Shown here piece after piece: positions 24,488 through 33,005 of a stretch of 34,617 bases of DNA; within the stretch, counting starts at the first letter, position 1, and each line of letters starts with the position of its first letter. The position numbers and the translations under genes are program-made. The stretch is from positions 1-34,617 of the forward strand of contig CACHDV010000015.1 of the NCBI GenBank assembly GCA_902578675.1. The letters run 5' to 3'. The notes below the pieces were generated by a model. That model did not search any database and was not told the origin of the DNA. It saw only the letters and a program-made list of their open reading frames with translations. The stretch comes from an uncultured Alphaproteobacteria bacterium (lineage in GTDB: Bacteria; Pseudomonadota; Alphaproteobacteria; Thalassobaculales; Thalassobaculaceae).

Positions 24488-26706
24488 ACACGGTCCCACC
24501 CACCAATCCAACTCCAACAAAACATGCGGCATTAACAAGCGTATCCGCAAAAGTTATCGAAGGATTGGAAACTATTAAACAGCTGCCTGTTAACAAATTG
24601 ATATCCGCAAAGATAATTGAATTAAGACAAATAAATCTCGTAAAAATCTCAACGGGCGATAATGAGTTCATAGTTCAACTAAGCGGAAATATACCAACTA
24701 CTCTTAAAAAGAACACGCCACTAAAATTCTTGATAAACCCTGCAAATAATAACATAAAACTATTTCCAACAACGGTTGAAAGTCCCACTACTCGCACCCC
24801 CCAAGAGCCAAGTAATAAAAACGAAGCAAGTACTTCTGCGAAGCAAGGCAATACGCCCACTCTTCCAGTTGCAGGAATCAAGATTGGGAACTGGGTGAAA
24901 GCTGCAATCATATCAAACACAAAGTTAGCAGCGCCAAGAGAACTAACCTTCAGCCAACCATCAAAAAACGAGAATTTGAAACGAAATAGTCCTACTACTC
25001 ATGCATTACTCCAATTGCAAAAAAAATTGAAATTGGCTCCCTCTTCACCAATGCAAAAACATTTGAATAGTAAAAACATGCCCGAGCTTATCGGCTTTTT
25101 TATAAAGAACGATGTTGCTAAAAGTCTTTTCATGCTCAAATCTGAGTCCACCATAGATCGCCAAAAATATCGAAAAGCCACCAATTCAGCGCCACCACTA
25201 CAAGGGCATAAGAAACAGCGAGGGGTGCCAAATATATCAAAGACACCTGCACTATTTAGGCTCAGAGAAAATCAGGTAAGACCAGAAATCTCCCTGAGCA
25301 CTTATCCTTTAAAAGCTAAGAAAAGCAGTCGTCAGCTAGCATCGGTTTATAAAACTATAAACCCGTATATTACACCTACGATGCGTTATTCGACAAACGT
25401 TATTGGAGGCAAAGTCTTTTTTAAAAACACCCATTCCATTTTAGACGCTAACCTCGCAGCAAAAAATAAGCCTTCATCATCTCAAGGCACTAGTTCACCT
25501 TATAATCCCTCCCCACAGAATAAATTTTTCCCGGATAATTTCCTGAAAATTCAACAAAAACAAAATTTATTAGATCCCAGTAAAATATCGAGCAGTGAAA
25601 CAAACGAAAGAAGGAAAGCTGTCTTTTCTTTGCAGGAAATCACTGCTTTAAAGCGGACACGAGCAGATTTAAATTTATCTAAAGTTAACCCTAAGACTAT
25701 TCCACAAGAAGTGACACGGGCTATTCTTCATTCTAAGGTAGACCAGAGGAAAACAATTCCCGTAACGGATGTTAGAATAGTTTCGGTTGCCGACACAAAA
25801 TCCACATCAATTTCTTCAAAAATAAATGCTAACCCTACCATTGAGTTTGGAAAGATCGTTGCCCAAACACCAAGCGGCCAAACAATACTGTCTATTGAAG
25901 AGAGGTTTTTAATTCTTAACGGGTCATTAAAACACCCAATCGGCACGAATTTAGTTTTACAATTCCCACTGAGTCCTATCGAGCAGAACAGAGCTCAAAG
26001 CAGGAATTCAAACATACCTTTTGCTTTATCTGCTTTTCCAAACTGGAGCAATTTGGAAGAATTATTGGATAAATTAGATTATTCGGAAAAAACACCCACT
26101 CAAAAAGAGTTTCTAGAAAATATAATCAGCAAGCCTGGGAAAAACCTTACTGCCTCCTTAGCATATTTTCTAAACGCTGTGAGGACTGGACACGCTAAAA
26201 ACTGGACGGGAACTTTGTTTAATGAGCAGGCTTTTTCAAATCGCGAACAACTTTTAGAGCAGCTTCAAGATGACTTTAGCTTTATGCAAAAAGCAAGTGA
26301 GCCTTCGGATACTGGATGGCGGGGTTTTTTTTTACCACTCCTCGACGAAAATCACTTATCAATAATACAGTTTTTTTTGCGTAACGAGCACCACCGCAAG
26401 CATAACGCAAAGACTAAAAACGATAATGATGCCATGCAGTTCCTTTTGGAAATAAATTTAACTACTATTGGAACGATGCAAATTGAAGGGCGTATCAAAA
26501 ATAAAGAACTTGATTTAATAATTAGAACAAGAAAGTTTTTAAAAGGTCCCTTGAAGCAAGGCATTGAGAGGGTATTTATAAAAACCCTAACCACATCCGA
26601 ACTTGTGGGGAAATTAACATTCAGAGTTCATTCGAAACTACCGCCACTGCCAATTGATAAATTAAACGGCTACATCCGACCTTCTATTCCTTCAACAATA
26701 ATTTAA
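24484..26706 (+). CDS. Large FliK-like protein (probable flagellar hook-length control)
   Basis: A 740-residue Lys/Asn/Ser/Thr/Pro-rich protein starting at a GTG that overlaps the flhG stop. Residues 40-95 form a beta-rich module (AKIIELRQINLVKISTGDNEF, then a Leu-Lys-x-x-Thr-x-Leu-x-Phe turn). A similar module seems to recur near 453-495 (FGKIVAQTPSGQTILSIEE, then IGTNLVLQFPL), suggesting a duplicated domain. The stretch 100-440 is low complexity and probably disordered, as expected of a secreted ruler. The C-terminal region (about 650-714: FLLEINLTTIGTMQIEG, then LDLIIRTRKFLKGPLKQGIE) resembles the FliK Flg_hook domain, which contacts FlhB when the hook is complete. No signal peptide is seen, as for type III export substrates. 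The FliK assignment rests on that C-terminal pattern and the location; it is moderate. Confidence 0.62.
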   Translation: MNTVPPTNPTPTKHAALTSVSAKVIEGLETIKQLPVNKLISAKIIELRQINLVKISTGDNEFIVQLSGNIPTTLKKNTPLKFLINPANNNIKLFPTTVESPTTRTPQEPSNKNEASTSAKQGNTPTLPVAGIKIGNWVKAAIISNTKLAAPRELTFSQPSKNENLKRNSPTTHALLQLQKKLKLAPSSPMQKHLNSKNMPELIGFFIKNDVAKSLFMLKSESTIDRQKYRKATNSAPPLQGHKKQRGVPNISKTPALFRLRENQVRPEISLSTYPLKAKKSSRQLASVYKTINPYITPTMRYSTNVIGGKVFFKNTHSILDANLAAKNKPSSSQGTSSPYNPSPQNKFFPDNFLKIQQKQNLLDPSKISSSETNERRKAVFSLQEITALKRTRADLNLSKVNPKTIPQEVTRAILHSKVDQRKTIPVTDVRIVSVADTKSTSISSKINANPTIEFGKIVAQTPSGQTILSIEERFLILNGSLKHPIGTNLVLQFPLSPIEQNRAQSRNSNIPFALSAFPNWSNLEELLDKLDYSEKTPTQKEFLENIISKPGKNLTASLAYFLNAVRTGHAKNWTGTLFNEQAFSNREQLLEQLQDDFSFMQKASEPSDTGWRGFFLPLLDENHLSIIQFFLRNEHHRKHNAKTKNDNDAMQFLLEINLTTIGTMQIEGRIKNKELDLIIRTRKFLKGPLKQGIERVFIKTLTTSELVGKLTFRVHSKLPPLPIDKLNGYIRPSIPSTII

Positions 26707-26716
26707 GTGAGTTGAA

Positions 26717-27451
26717 ATGTTACCTGCTGCTATACTTTTTGATTTAGACGATACCTTGATTTCTCCTCATTTGCATCGCAAAACTTTCTGGAATGATGCT
26801 ATCCGACAAGTTTGGGACGAGACTAATGATGGACTTGAAACGCTTCCAAAAAATATCGATGTCCTAGTTCAGCAGATAGACAAAGCTGCTCAAGTATTCT
26901 GGTCCGATCCCAAACGTCACAAGACAGGGCGCCTAAATTTGCGAAAAGCTCGATACGAAATTTTCAATAACGGTATAGGACTAGACAGTCAGTTTGGTGA
27001 AGATATTCGTTGGGCCATCGCAGACAAATGCGGACAGCTAATGTTTGAAAAAACAACGCTGTATCCCGACGCCATATCCACTCTAAATAAATTACGCCAT
27101 AACAAAGTAAAACTAGCACTAGTAACGAATGGGACATCAACCGCACAAAGAAAAAAAATAAACAAATTCGATCTTGAAAATCATTTTGATCACATTCAAA
27201 TCGAAGGTGAAGCTGGAATTGGGAAACCTGAATTAGGCGCGTACAAAAAAGCGTTAATAGCCTTAGATGTTAACGCGTCAGAAACGTGGATGGTTGGCGA
27301 TAACCTAGAGTGGGAGGTAATTGCACCCCAGAAATTAGGCATTTTTTCGATATGGCGAGACCCTCAGGGTGATGGCACCCTGCCAAAAAACACAGCAGCT
27401 AAACCCGATATGATCATCACAAAATTGTCAGAATTGGTAACTGGTTATTAA
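26717..27451 (+). CDS. HAD-family hydrolase (YjjG/NANP-like phosphatase)
   Basis: A haloacid dehalogenase superfamily protein of 244 residues. Motif I is FDLDDTLI, with nucleophile Asp9 and acid/base Asp11. Motif II is LVTNGTS, motif III the Lys in GIGKPELGAYKKAL, and motif IV MVGDNLEWEV. A helical cap (about 18-100) with the FWNDAIRQVWDE start fits the C1-cap class that includes YjjG, a nucleotidase, and NANP. The substrate is not predictable from this. It starts 10 nt after the fliK-like gene and may be co-transcribed, but no flagellar role is implied. GTGAG precedes the ATG. Confidence 0.86.
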   Translation: MLPAAILFDLDDTLISPHLHRKTFWNDAIRQVWDETNDGLETLPKNIDVLVQQIDKAAQVFWSDPKRHKTGRLNLRKARYEIFNNGIGLDSQFGEDIRWAIADKCGQLMFEKTTLYPDAISTLNKLRHNKVKLALVTNGTSTAQRKKINKFDLENHFDHIQIEGEAGIGKPELGAYKKALIALDVNASETWMVGDNLEWEVIAPQKLGIFSIWRDPQGDGTLPKNTAAKPDMIITKLSELVTGY

Positions 27452-27476
27452 TTCATAAATAATCAAAGAGGCGAAG

Positions 27477-28133
27477 GTGTTCGAAAAACTTTTAGATAAA
27501 ACAAGAACGGCTAAAATTCTCTCATCAAGAACTATCCACACACCTGTTCTAGTTAATTTAAAGGCAAAACGCGCATCGTTTTTGCTTAAATTAAGCAATG
27601 ATTTTATAGAATTAACCCCCTGTGATAACAGTGTAAGCTCAGATTTTACCCTTGAAGCAACTGAATTCGCTTGGCGTGAATTACAGAAACCTTTTTCAAA
27701 ACCCGGTTTTCAATGCTTATCAACGATGAGGAGAACGCAAAACCTGAAGGTAAAAGGCAACACAAAAAAATTTAACCAAAACCTACTAATATTGGAAATG
27801 TTGTTTTCTAATATTGTTGACAGCCCACCTCAGCATGATCTACACGACGTTCCCTTTATTGAAAAAACACGTGGGCAATACCTCAATTTGAGTTTTGAAA
27901 ATTCAAACTATAGAATTTTCTTTGAAGAGGCCGGGTCAGGTATTCCCTTAGTCTGTCTCCATACAGCAGGAAGTGACAGCCGGCAGTATCGCCATCTTTT
28001 AAATGATAATGAAATTACTAAAAATTTTAGGGTTGTCGCATTCGATTTGCCGTGGCATGGAAAGTCTAGCCCCCCCCCAATGGTTTTGCAGAAAGCGAAT
28101 ACCGACTTACAACTTCAAGTTATATCAATTTAG
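27477..28133 (+). pseudogene. N-terminal part of a frameshifted SCP2-like/alpha-beta hydrolase gene
   Basis: From a GTG start, residues 1-110 resemble a small sterol-carrier (SCP2)-like lipid-binding domain (weak). An alpha/beta-hydrolase N-terminus follows at about 135: FEEAGSGIPLVCLHTAGSDSRQYRHLL, the oxyanion region, then FRVVAFDLPWHGKS. Immediately after, the frame enters a C9 tract and reads 23 unrelated-looking residues before a TAG at 28131. Shifting the frame by +1 (10 C) or -2 (7 C) continues with SPPNGFAESEYRLTTSSYINLVRTFVDAL, a natural hydrolase sequence joined to the next fragment. As read, this piece lacks the whole catalytic triad. It may be a pseudogene, a phase-off gene or a sequencing error. 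Confidence 0.8.
28070..28078. repeat. C9 homopolymer at the hydrolase frameshift
   Basis: Nine consecutive C residues in an otherwise AT-rich region, exactly where the hydrolase reading frame breaks. One extra C or two fewer restores one continuous 27477-28732 frame. Long poly-C/poly-G tracts are classic sites of slipped-strand phase variation and of sequencing error. Confidence 0.85.
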
Positions 28134-28732
28134 TGAGGACGTTCGTTGATGCCCTCAAACTAGAAAGACCAGTCATAATGGGATGCTCAATTGGCGGAAG
28201 AGCTGTGCTGCACTTAGCTCTAAGTTTTGGTGATAGGCTAGGGGGAGTTATTGGTCTTCAGTCGGCTTTATTTGCCGAAGATAGAAGTATTGGTGACCCT
28301 AATCCAGAAGATATTCTTTATCGGTCTGACGTGCACGGAGGTGAACTAGCTGGAGCGCTTATGGCTGGAATGACAGCGCCTCAGTCTCCGCAGCATGAAC
28401 GCTGGGAAACTATATGGCATTACATGCAAAGTGGCCCTGGGGTTTTTAAAGGAGATCTTTTTTATTATTTTGACGACGGGGACCTTCGAGATTCAAATGT
28501 TAGTGATTTAAAAAATTCCAAGTGCCCAATATACCTGCTAAATGGTGATTATGACGTCTCCGCCACGCCAGAAATGGGTAACGACTTGGCTCAACTAATT
28601 CATCCTGAACATTTTGAGGTTATGGAAGAGATGGGACACTTTCCAATGTCTGAAAATCCTGAAGGGTTCAAGCGCTATCTGGTAAAAATATTGGAAAAGA
28701 TCATTAATAGCTATACACAAAATGGGTCATAA
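28133..28732 (+). pseudogene. C-terminal part of the frameshifted alpha/beta hydrolase
   Basis: Carries the catalytic core missing from the upstream fragment. The nucleophile elbow is GCSIGG (Ser19 of this 199-residue piece), the acid is in LNGDYDVSATPE (about Asp141), and the histidine is in MGHFPMSENPEGF (His169). The nominal GTG start (MRTFVDAL) is really an internal Val codon of the repaired frame and has no convincing ribosome-binding site. The sequence beyond the break looks unrelaxed: it has no further stops and the triad is intact. That favours a recent or variable frameshift over an old pseudogene. Combined with 27477-28133 the protein would be about 418 residues. Confidence 0.82.
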
Positions 28733-28828
28733 ATTATTCTATTTTATACTACGCAAGCCAAACTTTAGACATTAGACACATTTTCCTGACTTGTAGAAAC
28801 TCAAAAAAATATATTGGACGCTGAAAGC

Positions 28829-29809
28829 ATGGCAATAGAAAGAGAAGAGTGGGAACCTGTAAAGATTGAGACACCGCCACTCTTTATTTGGCCTCCAAAG
28901 CCGTTACCTTTGGTAAAATATATCTTTGGATACCCAGGATATTTTCTACCCCGAAATATTTGTTATATGGCATTAGCCTTATGCACATGGTTTTTTCTCA
29001 CACCTTCGTTGGTTGAGATGAAAACATTTCAACTCGATTGGATTGCTTTTATCTATGGCCGAAATCTAATACTTATGTTTTTAATATTTGGGGGGTGGCA
29101 CTTACGTTTTCATATGATTAAAGCGCAAGGCACGAAATATTCATTCAATAAAAATTGGCCACAGGAGAAACATCGGAGGTTTTTTTTCAACAACCAAGTC
29201 TACGACAACATGTTTCATAGTGTTGCTTCAGGTTGCACTATATGGACCTCTTACGAAGTAATCACTATGTGGGCGTTTGCAAACAATTTGATACCCTTTC
29301 TATCGTGGGAGTCCAGCCCATTCTGGTTTATTGTCCTTTTCCTGGTTATACCGATTTTTAGAGACGCTCACTTTTATTTGGTTCACCGCTTATTACATTT
29401 TAAATTCCTCTATAAACATGTGCACGCCCTTCACCATAAAAATATCGATATCGGACCATGGTCAGGTCTGGCTATGCATCCAATTGAACACTTGCTATAT
29501 TTTAGCGGAGTATTAATACATTGGATAATTCTCTCGCATCCCCTACATGCAATTTTACACATACAAGCAACCGGCTTGACCCCTGCCCTTGGACACCTTG
29601 GTTTCGACAAATACCTTTTTAGAGGCAAAACTCCTTTAACATTAGGGCAACGCTACTTTCACTATCTTCATCATAAGTATTTTGAATGCAACTATGGTGG
29701 TGATGGTACTGTTCCAATGGATAAATGGTTTGGGTCGTTTCATGATGGCACTGAAGAAGGTCACGAACTCATGAAACAGAGACGCAAAAAAACTCATGGA
29801 TTAATTTAA
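28829..29809 (+). CDS. Membrane fatty acid hydroxylase/sterol desaturase family protein
   Basis: A di-iron membrane oxygenase-type protein of 326 residues from the ATG. There are several hydrophobic helices (about 45-62, 75-95, 160-180 and 225-240) and the histidine clusters of the fatty acid hydroxylase superfamily: HFYLVHRLLH (about 181-190), HVHALHH (about 197-203), MHPIEH (about 216-221) and HYLHH (about 278-282). The family hydroxylates or desaturates sterols, fatty acids, carotenoids or other lipids; the substrate is unknown here. An in-frame TTG at 28814 would add five residues; neither start has a clear ribosome-binding site. The 80-bp gap before it (28733-28813) shows no gene. It follows the broken SCP2-like hydrolase and precedes a quinone oxidoreductase, perhaps a lipid-related group. 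Confidence 0.87.
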   Translation: MAIEREEWEPVKIETPPLFIWPPKPLPLVKYIFGYPGYFLPRNICYMALALCTWFFLTPSLVEMKTFQLDWIAFIYGRNLILMFLIFGGWHLRFHMIKAQGTKYSFNKNWPQEKHRRFFFNNQVYDNMFHSVASGCTIWTSYEVITMWAFANNLIPFLSWESSPFWFIVLFLVIPIFRDAHFYLVHRLLHFKFLYKHVHALHHKNIDIGPWSGLAMHPIEHLLYFSGVLIHWIILSHPLHAILHIQATGLTPALGHLGFDKYLFRGKTPLTLGQRYFHYLHHKYFECNYGGDGTVPMDKWFGSFHDGTEEGHELMKQRRKKTHGLI

Positions 29810-29835
29810 TTTTTTTCAACTCTCTGAGGTTATAA

Positions 29836-30831
29836 ATGTCAAAACTTCCTGCCAGCATGTATGCTGTAGAAATTAAAGAATTTGGACCTGCTGAAGGTCT
29901 CGTGCTAACAGAACGACCCGTCCCAATTCCTAACGATGGCGAGGTTTTAATTCGTGTCTCTTATGCCGGTGTTAACCGACCTGATGTCCAACAGCGGCTT
30001 GGTGGTTACCCTCCTCCTCCGGGTGCCTCGGACATTCCGGGTTTGGAAATAGCGGGTGAGATTGTGAGCGCCGCACAGAACGCAAATCATTGGAAAACCG
30101 GTGACAAAGTGTGTGCTCTCGTTTCTGGCGGAGGCTATGCTGAATACTGCACAGCACCAGCATTACAATGTCTGCCAATACCACATGGATTTTCTCTAGA
30201 GGAAGGCGCCTCCATAGTAGAGACGACTTATACCGTTTGGGCTAATGTATTTATGAGAGGCAAACTGAAAGAAAATGAAACTCTTTTAATACATGGTGGA
30301 AGTAGTGGGATAGGAACTACCGCCATACAAATGGCAAAGTGTTTCGGTGCCCGGATTGTAATTACAGCTGGGAGTGATGAAAAGTGCGATGTATGTATGA
30401 ATTTAGGCGCGGACCGAGCCATTAACTATAATAAAGAAAATTTTGTTGAGGTCATGAAAGCAGAAGGTAAGGCAGATGTCATTCTAGATATGGTGGGTGG
30501 AGACTATCTACAAAGCAATATTGATTGCCTTAATGTTGACGGACGACTTTGTCAAATTGCCTTTCTAAAAACCCCAGTGGTCGAAAAATTTAATTTCATT
30601 AAGATGTTAACGATGCGTTTAACGCTGACCGGTTCTACGTTGCGTCCAAGAACTGTTAAACAAAAAGGACAGATTGCGAGCGATTTGAAAGAACACGTAT
30701 GGCCTTTATATGAAAACGGGTCTATAAAACCTGTGCTTTATAAAACATTCGAGTTAAGTGATGCTTCAAAAGCTCATGCACTGATGGAATCAAGTGAACA
30801 TATTGGAAAAATTATGCTCAAGTGTGATTGA
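29836..30831 (+). CDS. NAD(P)H quinone oxidoreductase, PIG3-type zinc-free medium-chain dehydrogenase
   Basis: A 331-residue medium-chain dehydrogenase/reductase without the structural and catalytic zinc ligands, similar to the quinone oxidoreductase/PIG3 group. The N-terminus is PASMYAVEIKEFG. The substrate-side motif is VSYAGVNRPDVQQRLGGYPPP (about 49-69). The cofactor fold has HGGSSGIGTTAIQMAK (about 154-169), a glycine-rich NADPH loop, followed by ITAGSDEKCDVCMNLGAD. It would reduce quinones or enones with NADPH in the cytosol. GAGG lies 7 nt before the ATG. It converges with hyuA across a 22-bp gap with no credible terminator hairpin. Confidence 0.92.
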   Translation: MSKLPASMYAVEIKEFGPAEGLVLTERPVPIPNDGEVLIRVSYAGVNRPDVQQRLGGYPPPPGASDIPGLEIAGEIVSAAQNANHWKTGDKVCALVSGGGYAEYCTAPALQCLPIPHGFSLEEGASIVETTYTVWANVFMRGKLKENETLLIHGGSSGIGTTAIQMAKCFGARIVITAGSDEKCDVCMNLGADRAINYNKENFVEVMKAEGKADVILDMVGGDYLQSNIDCLNVDGRLCQIAFLKTPVVEKFNFIKMLTMRLTLTGSTLRPRTVKQKGQIASDLKEHVWPLYENGSIKPVLYKTFELSDASKAHALMESSEHIGKIMLKCD

Positions 30832-30853
30832 AATTTTCATTTTTTAATTTGAA

Positions 30854-32908
30854 TTATTGTTTTCCAACTAGAATGTTCAGCCACAAATTGTCTGTTACCT
30901 CTGCTTTATCGTCGGACCGCAAGACTACAGTTGTTGTCGAAGACTCGATAATCGCAGGACCTTCAATCTTTTGACTGGGAACAAGCTCCTCAAGATTGAA
31001 AACTGGCGCGTCAACCCAACCTGCTAGAAAGATTTTTCTTGTTGTGCGGTGCCCGCTTGCGGCACGCGCCTCTGTTTTTGGTTCCTGAGGTAAATCAGGC
31101 AACGCGCCTATAGCCGCAAGACGGCCATTTACAAGAACAGCGTCTTGATCCGGCAAACTATAAGTAAAAAGCTCTTCATGCCTTTTGTGAAAACGGTCCG
31201 AAATGCTTTTCATTAAATCGTCGTCGCTAAAATCCACGTCGTCTAGTGAAACATCCACCTCATAAATTTGTTCGCCGTAACGCATGTCTGCCGACCTACT
31301 GATACTTACGTCGCCGTCAAATGCCTCTTTTAACCTGCTTCTGCCTTCCAGCTCCATTTCAGAAAACACCTCACGGACATCTCCTGCTTTTAACGAGCCA
31401 GTATCGCCAATATGGGTTCTGCTAACTTCATATCTTAAGTCAGTAGCTAACATACCCCAAGCGGATAAAACAGCTGCGGTCCTTGGAATAATGACTCTCT
31501 GGACTTCCAACTGACGGGCTATTTCCGTAATATGAATCCCTGCTGCTCCCCCGAAGGAAAGAAGCGCAAATTTTCTCGGATCAACACCTCTTCGTACCGA
31601 AACTAATCTGATACCCTCCGCCATTTGCGTATTTATAACTTTATGAACACCCTCTGCTGCTTCAGCCGGCTCCACCGATAATTGATTAGCTAAACGACTT
31701 AAAGCAGCCTCTGCAGCCGCCACGTCTAGGGTCTCTCGTCCGCCAAGAAAGTTTCCCGGATCTAGAAAACCCAAGACAACACTGGCGTCTGTTACAGCTA
31801 CTTCTGTTCCACCTTTTCCGTAGCAGGCCGGTCCCGGTAAAGCACCTGCACTCTCAGGACCGACACGGAGGATACCCCCAGCATCGACCCTCGCAATAGA
31901 ACCACCACCAGAAGCAATGCTAACTATATCTAGTGACTGAAGAGCTATTCTTTGACCGGCTATGCCCCTTGTCGATGACAAGGCTGGTTCACCATTAACA
32001 ATCATCGAAATATCCGTGCTCGTGCCCCCCATATCAAAAGGCACTAAATCTCCTGCGCCTATCAACGAGGCTCCGTATTTACTGCCCGCCACTCCACCAG
32101 CTGGACCCGATAGAACTGTTGCAGCAGACAATCTTATGGCTTCCTCAATTGGAGCCACACCACCGTGAGATAAAATAATCAATACCGACCCCTTGTAGCC
32201 CGCATTTTTGAGCCTCTCTTCAAGTCGATTAAGATAATTTTCGACTATGGGACGCACATAAGCGTTTACTATTGTCGTCGATACGCGCTCATATTCTTTA
32301 ATCTCTGGGAAGACTTCAGATGAAATCGACACAGAAACACCAGGTAATTTTGCTTCTAAAATCTTTTTCGTTTCCTGCTCGTGCTTTGGCTCTTTATAAG
32401 CATGCAAATAGCAGACAGCCACCGACGTAACCTTTTCTTCTCGCAACTTATTTATGGCTTCATCTAGTGAGGTGTTATCTAATTCAGTATGAATTCTACC
32501 ATCCGGTTTAATTCTCTCACGGACACCTAACCTCAAAAATCTTGGCACTAGCGGGGCGGGTGCTGGTAGTCTCATATTGTAACGATCATCCTTTAACCCT
32601 TCTCTCATTTCTAAGACATCTCGGTGCCCAAGGGTCGTCAACAATCCAGTTTTAGCACCTTTACGTTCAAGAAGGGCGTTGGTAGCAACAGTTGTACCGT
32701 GAACAATACTCTCCGTCTTCGATAATAAAGTTTCCGAATTTATCCCTAATTCATCAGCCAATCTTTCTACGGCATTCATAACGCCTATTGACGGATCATT
32801 TGGGGTACTCGCTGCTTTTGAAAATGTAACAGTTCCAGTATCTGAAACAGCAACTATGTCCGTAAATGTCCCACCGACATCTATCCCAATTCTACATTTA
32901 TTATCCAT
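30854..32908 (-). CDS. hyuA: Hydantoinase/oxoprolinase family subunit A
   Basis: The ATP-binding subunit of hydantoinase/5-oxoprolinase-type enzymes, 684 residues from the ATG at 32908 (an in-frame TTG lies at 32911). The N-terminal CRIGIDVGGTFTDIVAVS is the family actin-like phosphate loop. HGTTVATNALLERKGAKTGLLTT, the FDMGGTSTDISMI loop and GPACYGKGGTEVAVTDA are all present, and the C-terminal domain ends in an ATEST-like segment (GPAIIESSTTTVVL). It functions with HyuB encoded upstream. The family includes N-methylhydantoinase, 5-oxoprolinase and acetone/acetophenone carboxylases, and I cannot separate these from the sequence. It lies 97 bp after hyuB, with a hairpin in the gap. Confidence 0.9.
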   Translation of the reverse strand: MDNKCRIGIDVGGTFTDIVAVSDTGTVTFSKAASTPNDPSIGVMNAVERLADELGINSETLLSKTESIVHGTTVATNALLERKGAKTGLLTTLGHRDVLEMREGLKDDRYNMRLPAPAPLVPRFLRLGVRERIKPDGRIHTELDNTSLDEAINKLREEKVTSVAVCYLHAYKEPKHEQETKKILEAKLPGVSVSISSEVFPEIKEYERVSTTIVNAYVRPIVENYLNRLEERLKNAGYKGSVLIILSHGGVAPIEEAIRLSAATVLSGPAGGVAGSKYGASLIGAGDLVPFDMGGTSTDISMIVNGEPALSSTRGIAGQRIALQSLDIVSIASGGGSIARVDAGGILRVGPESAGALPGPACYGKGGTEVAVTDASVVLGFLDPGNFLGGRETLDVAAAEAALSRLANQLSVEPAEAAEGVHKVINTQMAEGIRLVSVRRGVDPRKFALLSFGGAAGIHITEIARQLEVQRVIIPRTAAVLSAWGMLATDLRYEVSRTHIGDTGSLKAGDVREVFSEMELEGRSRLKEAFDGDVSISRSADMRYGEQIYEVDVSLDDVDFSDDDLMKSISDRFHKRHEELFTYSLPDQDAVLVNGRLAAIGALPDLPQEPKTEARAASGHRTTRKIFLAGWVDAPVFNLEELVPSQKIEGPAIIESSTTTVVLRSDDKAEVTDNLWLNILVGKQ

Positions 32909-32979
32909 CAATCAATGCCTTACTTTTTGTATGTTTAAGGTCAAATACCTTTTTCTTTCACGAGAACACGTTAAGAGAT

Positions 32980-32999
32980 CAAATTTTTCCCAAAATTTG
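32980..32999. other. 8-bp perfect inverted repeat between hyuB and hyuA
   Basis: CAAATTTT (32980-32987), TCCC, AAAATTTG (32992-32999): a perfect 8-bp stem with a tetraloop, starting 6 nt after the hyuB stop. No T-run follows on the minus strand, so termination is unlikely. It may protect the upstream mRNA end or tune the hyuB:hyuA ratio. Confidence 0.4.
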
Positions 33000-33005
33000 G
33001 ATGAC

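Noticed and set aside
30832-30853. T-rich gap between the convergent quinone oxidoreductase and hyuA genes as a bidirectional terminator
   Set aside because: Only weak A/T-only complementarity is present, with no GC-containing stem.
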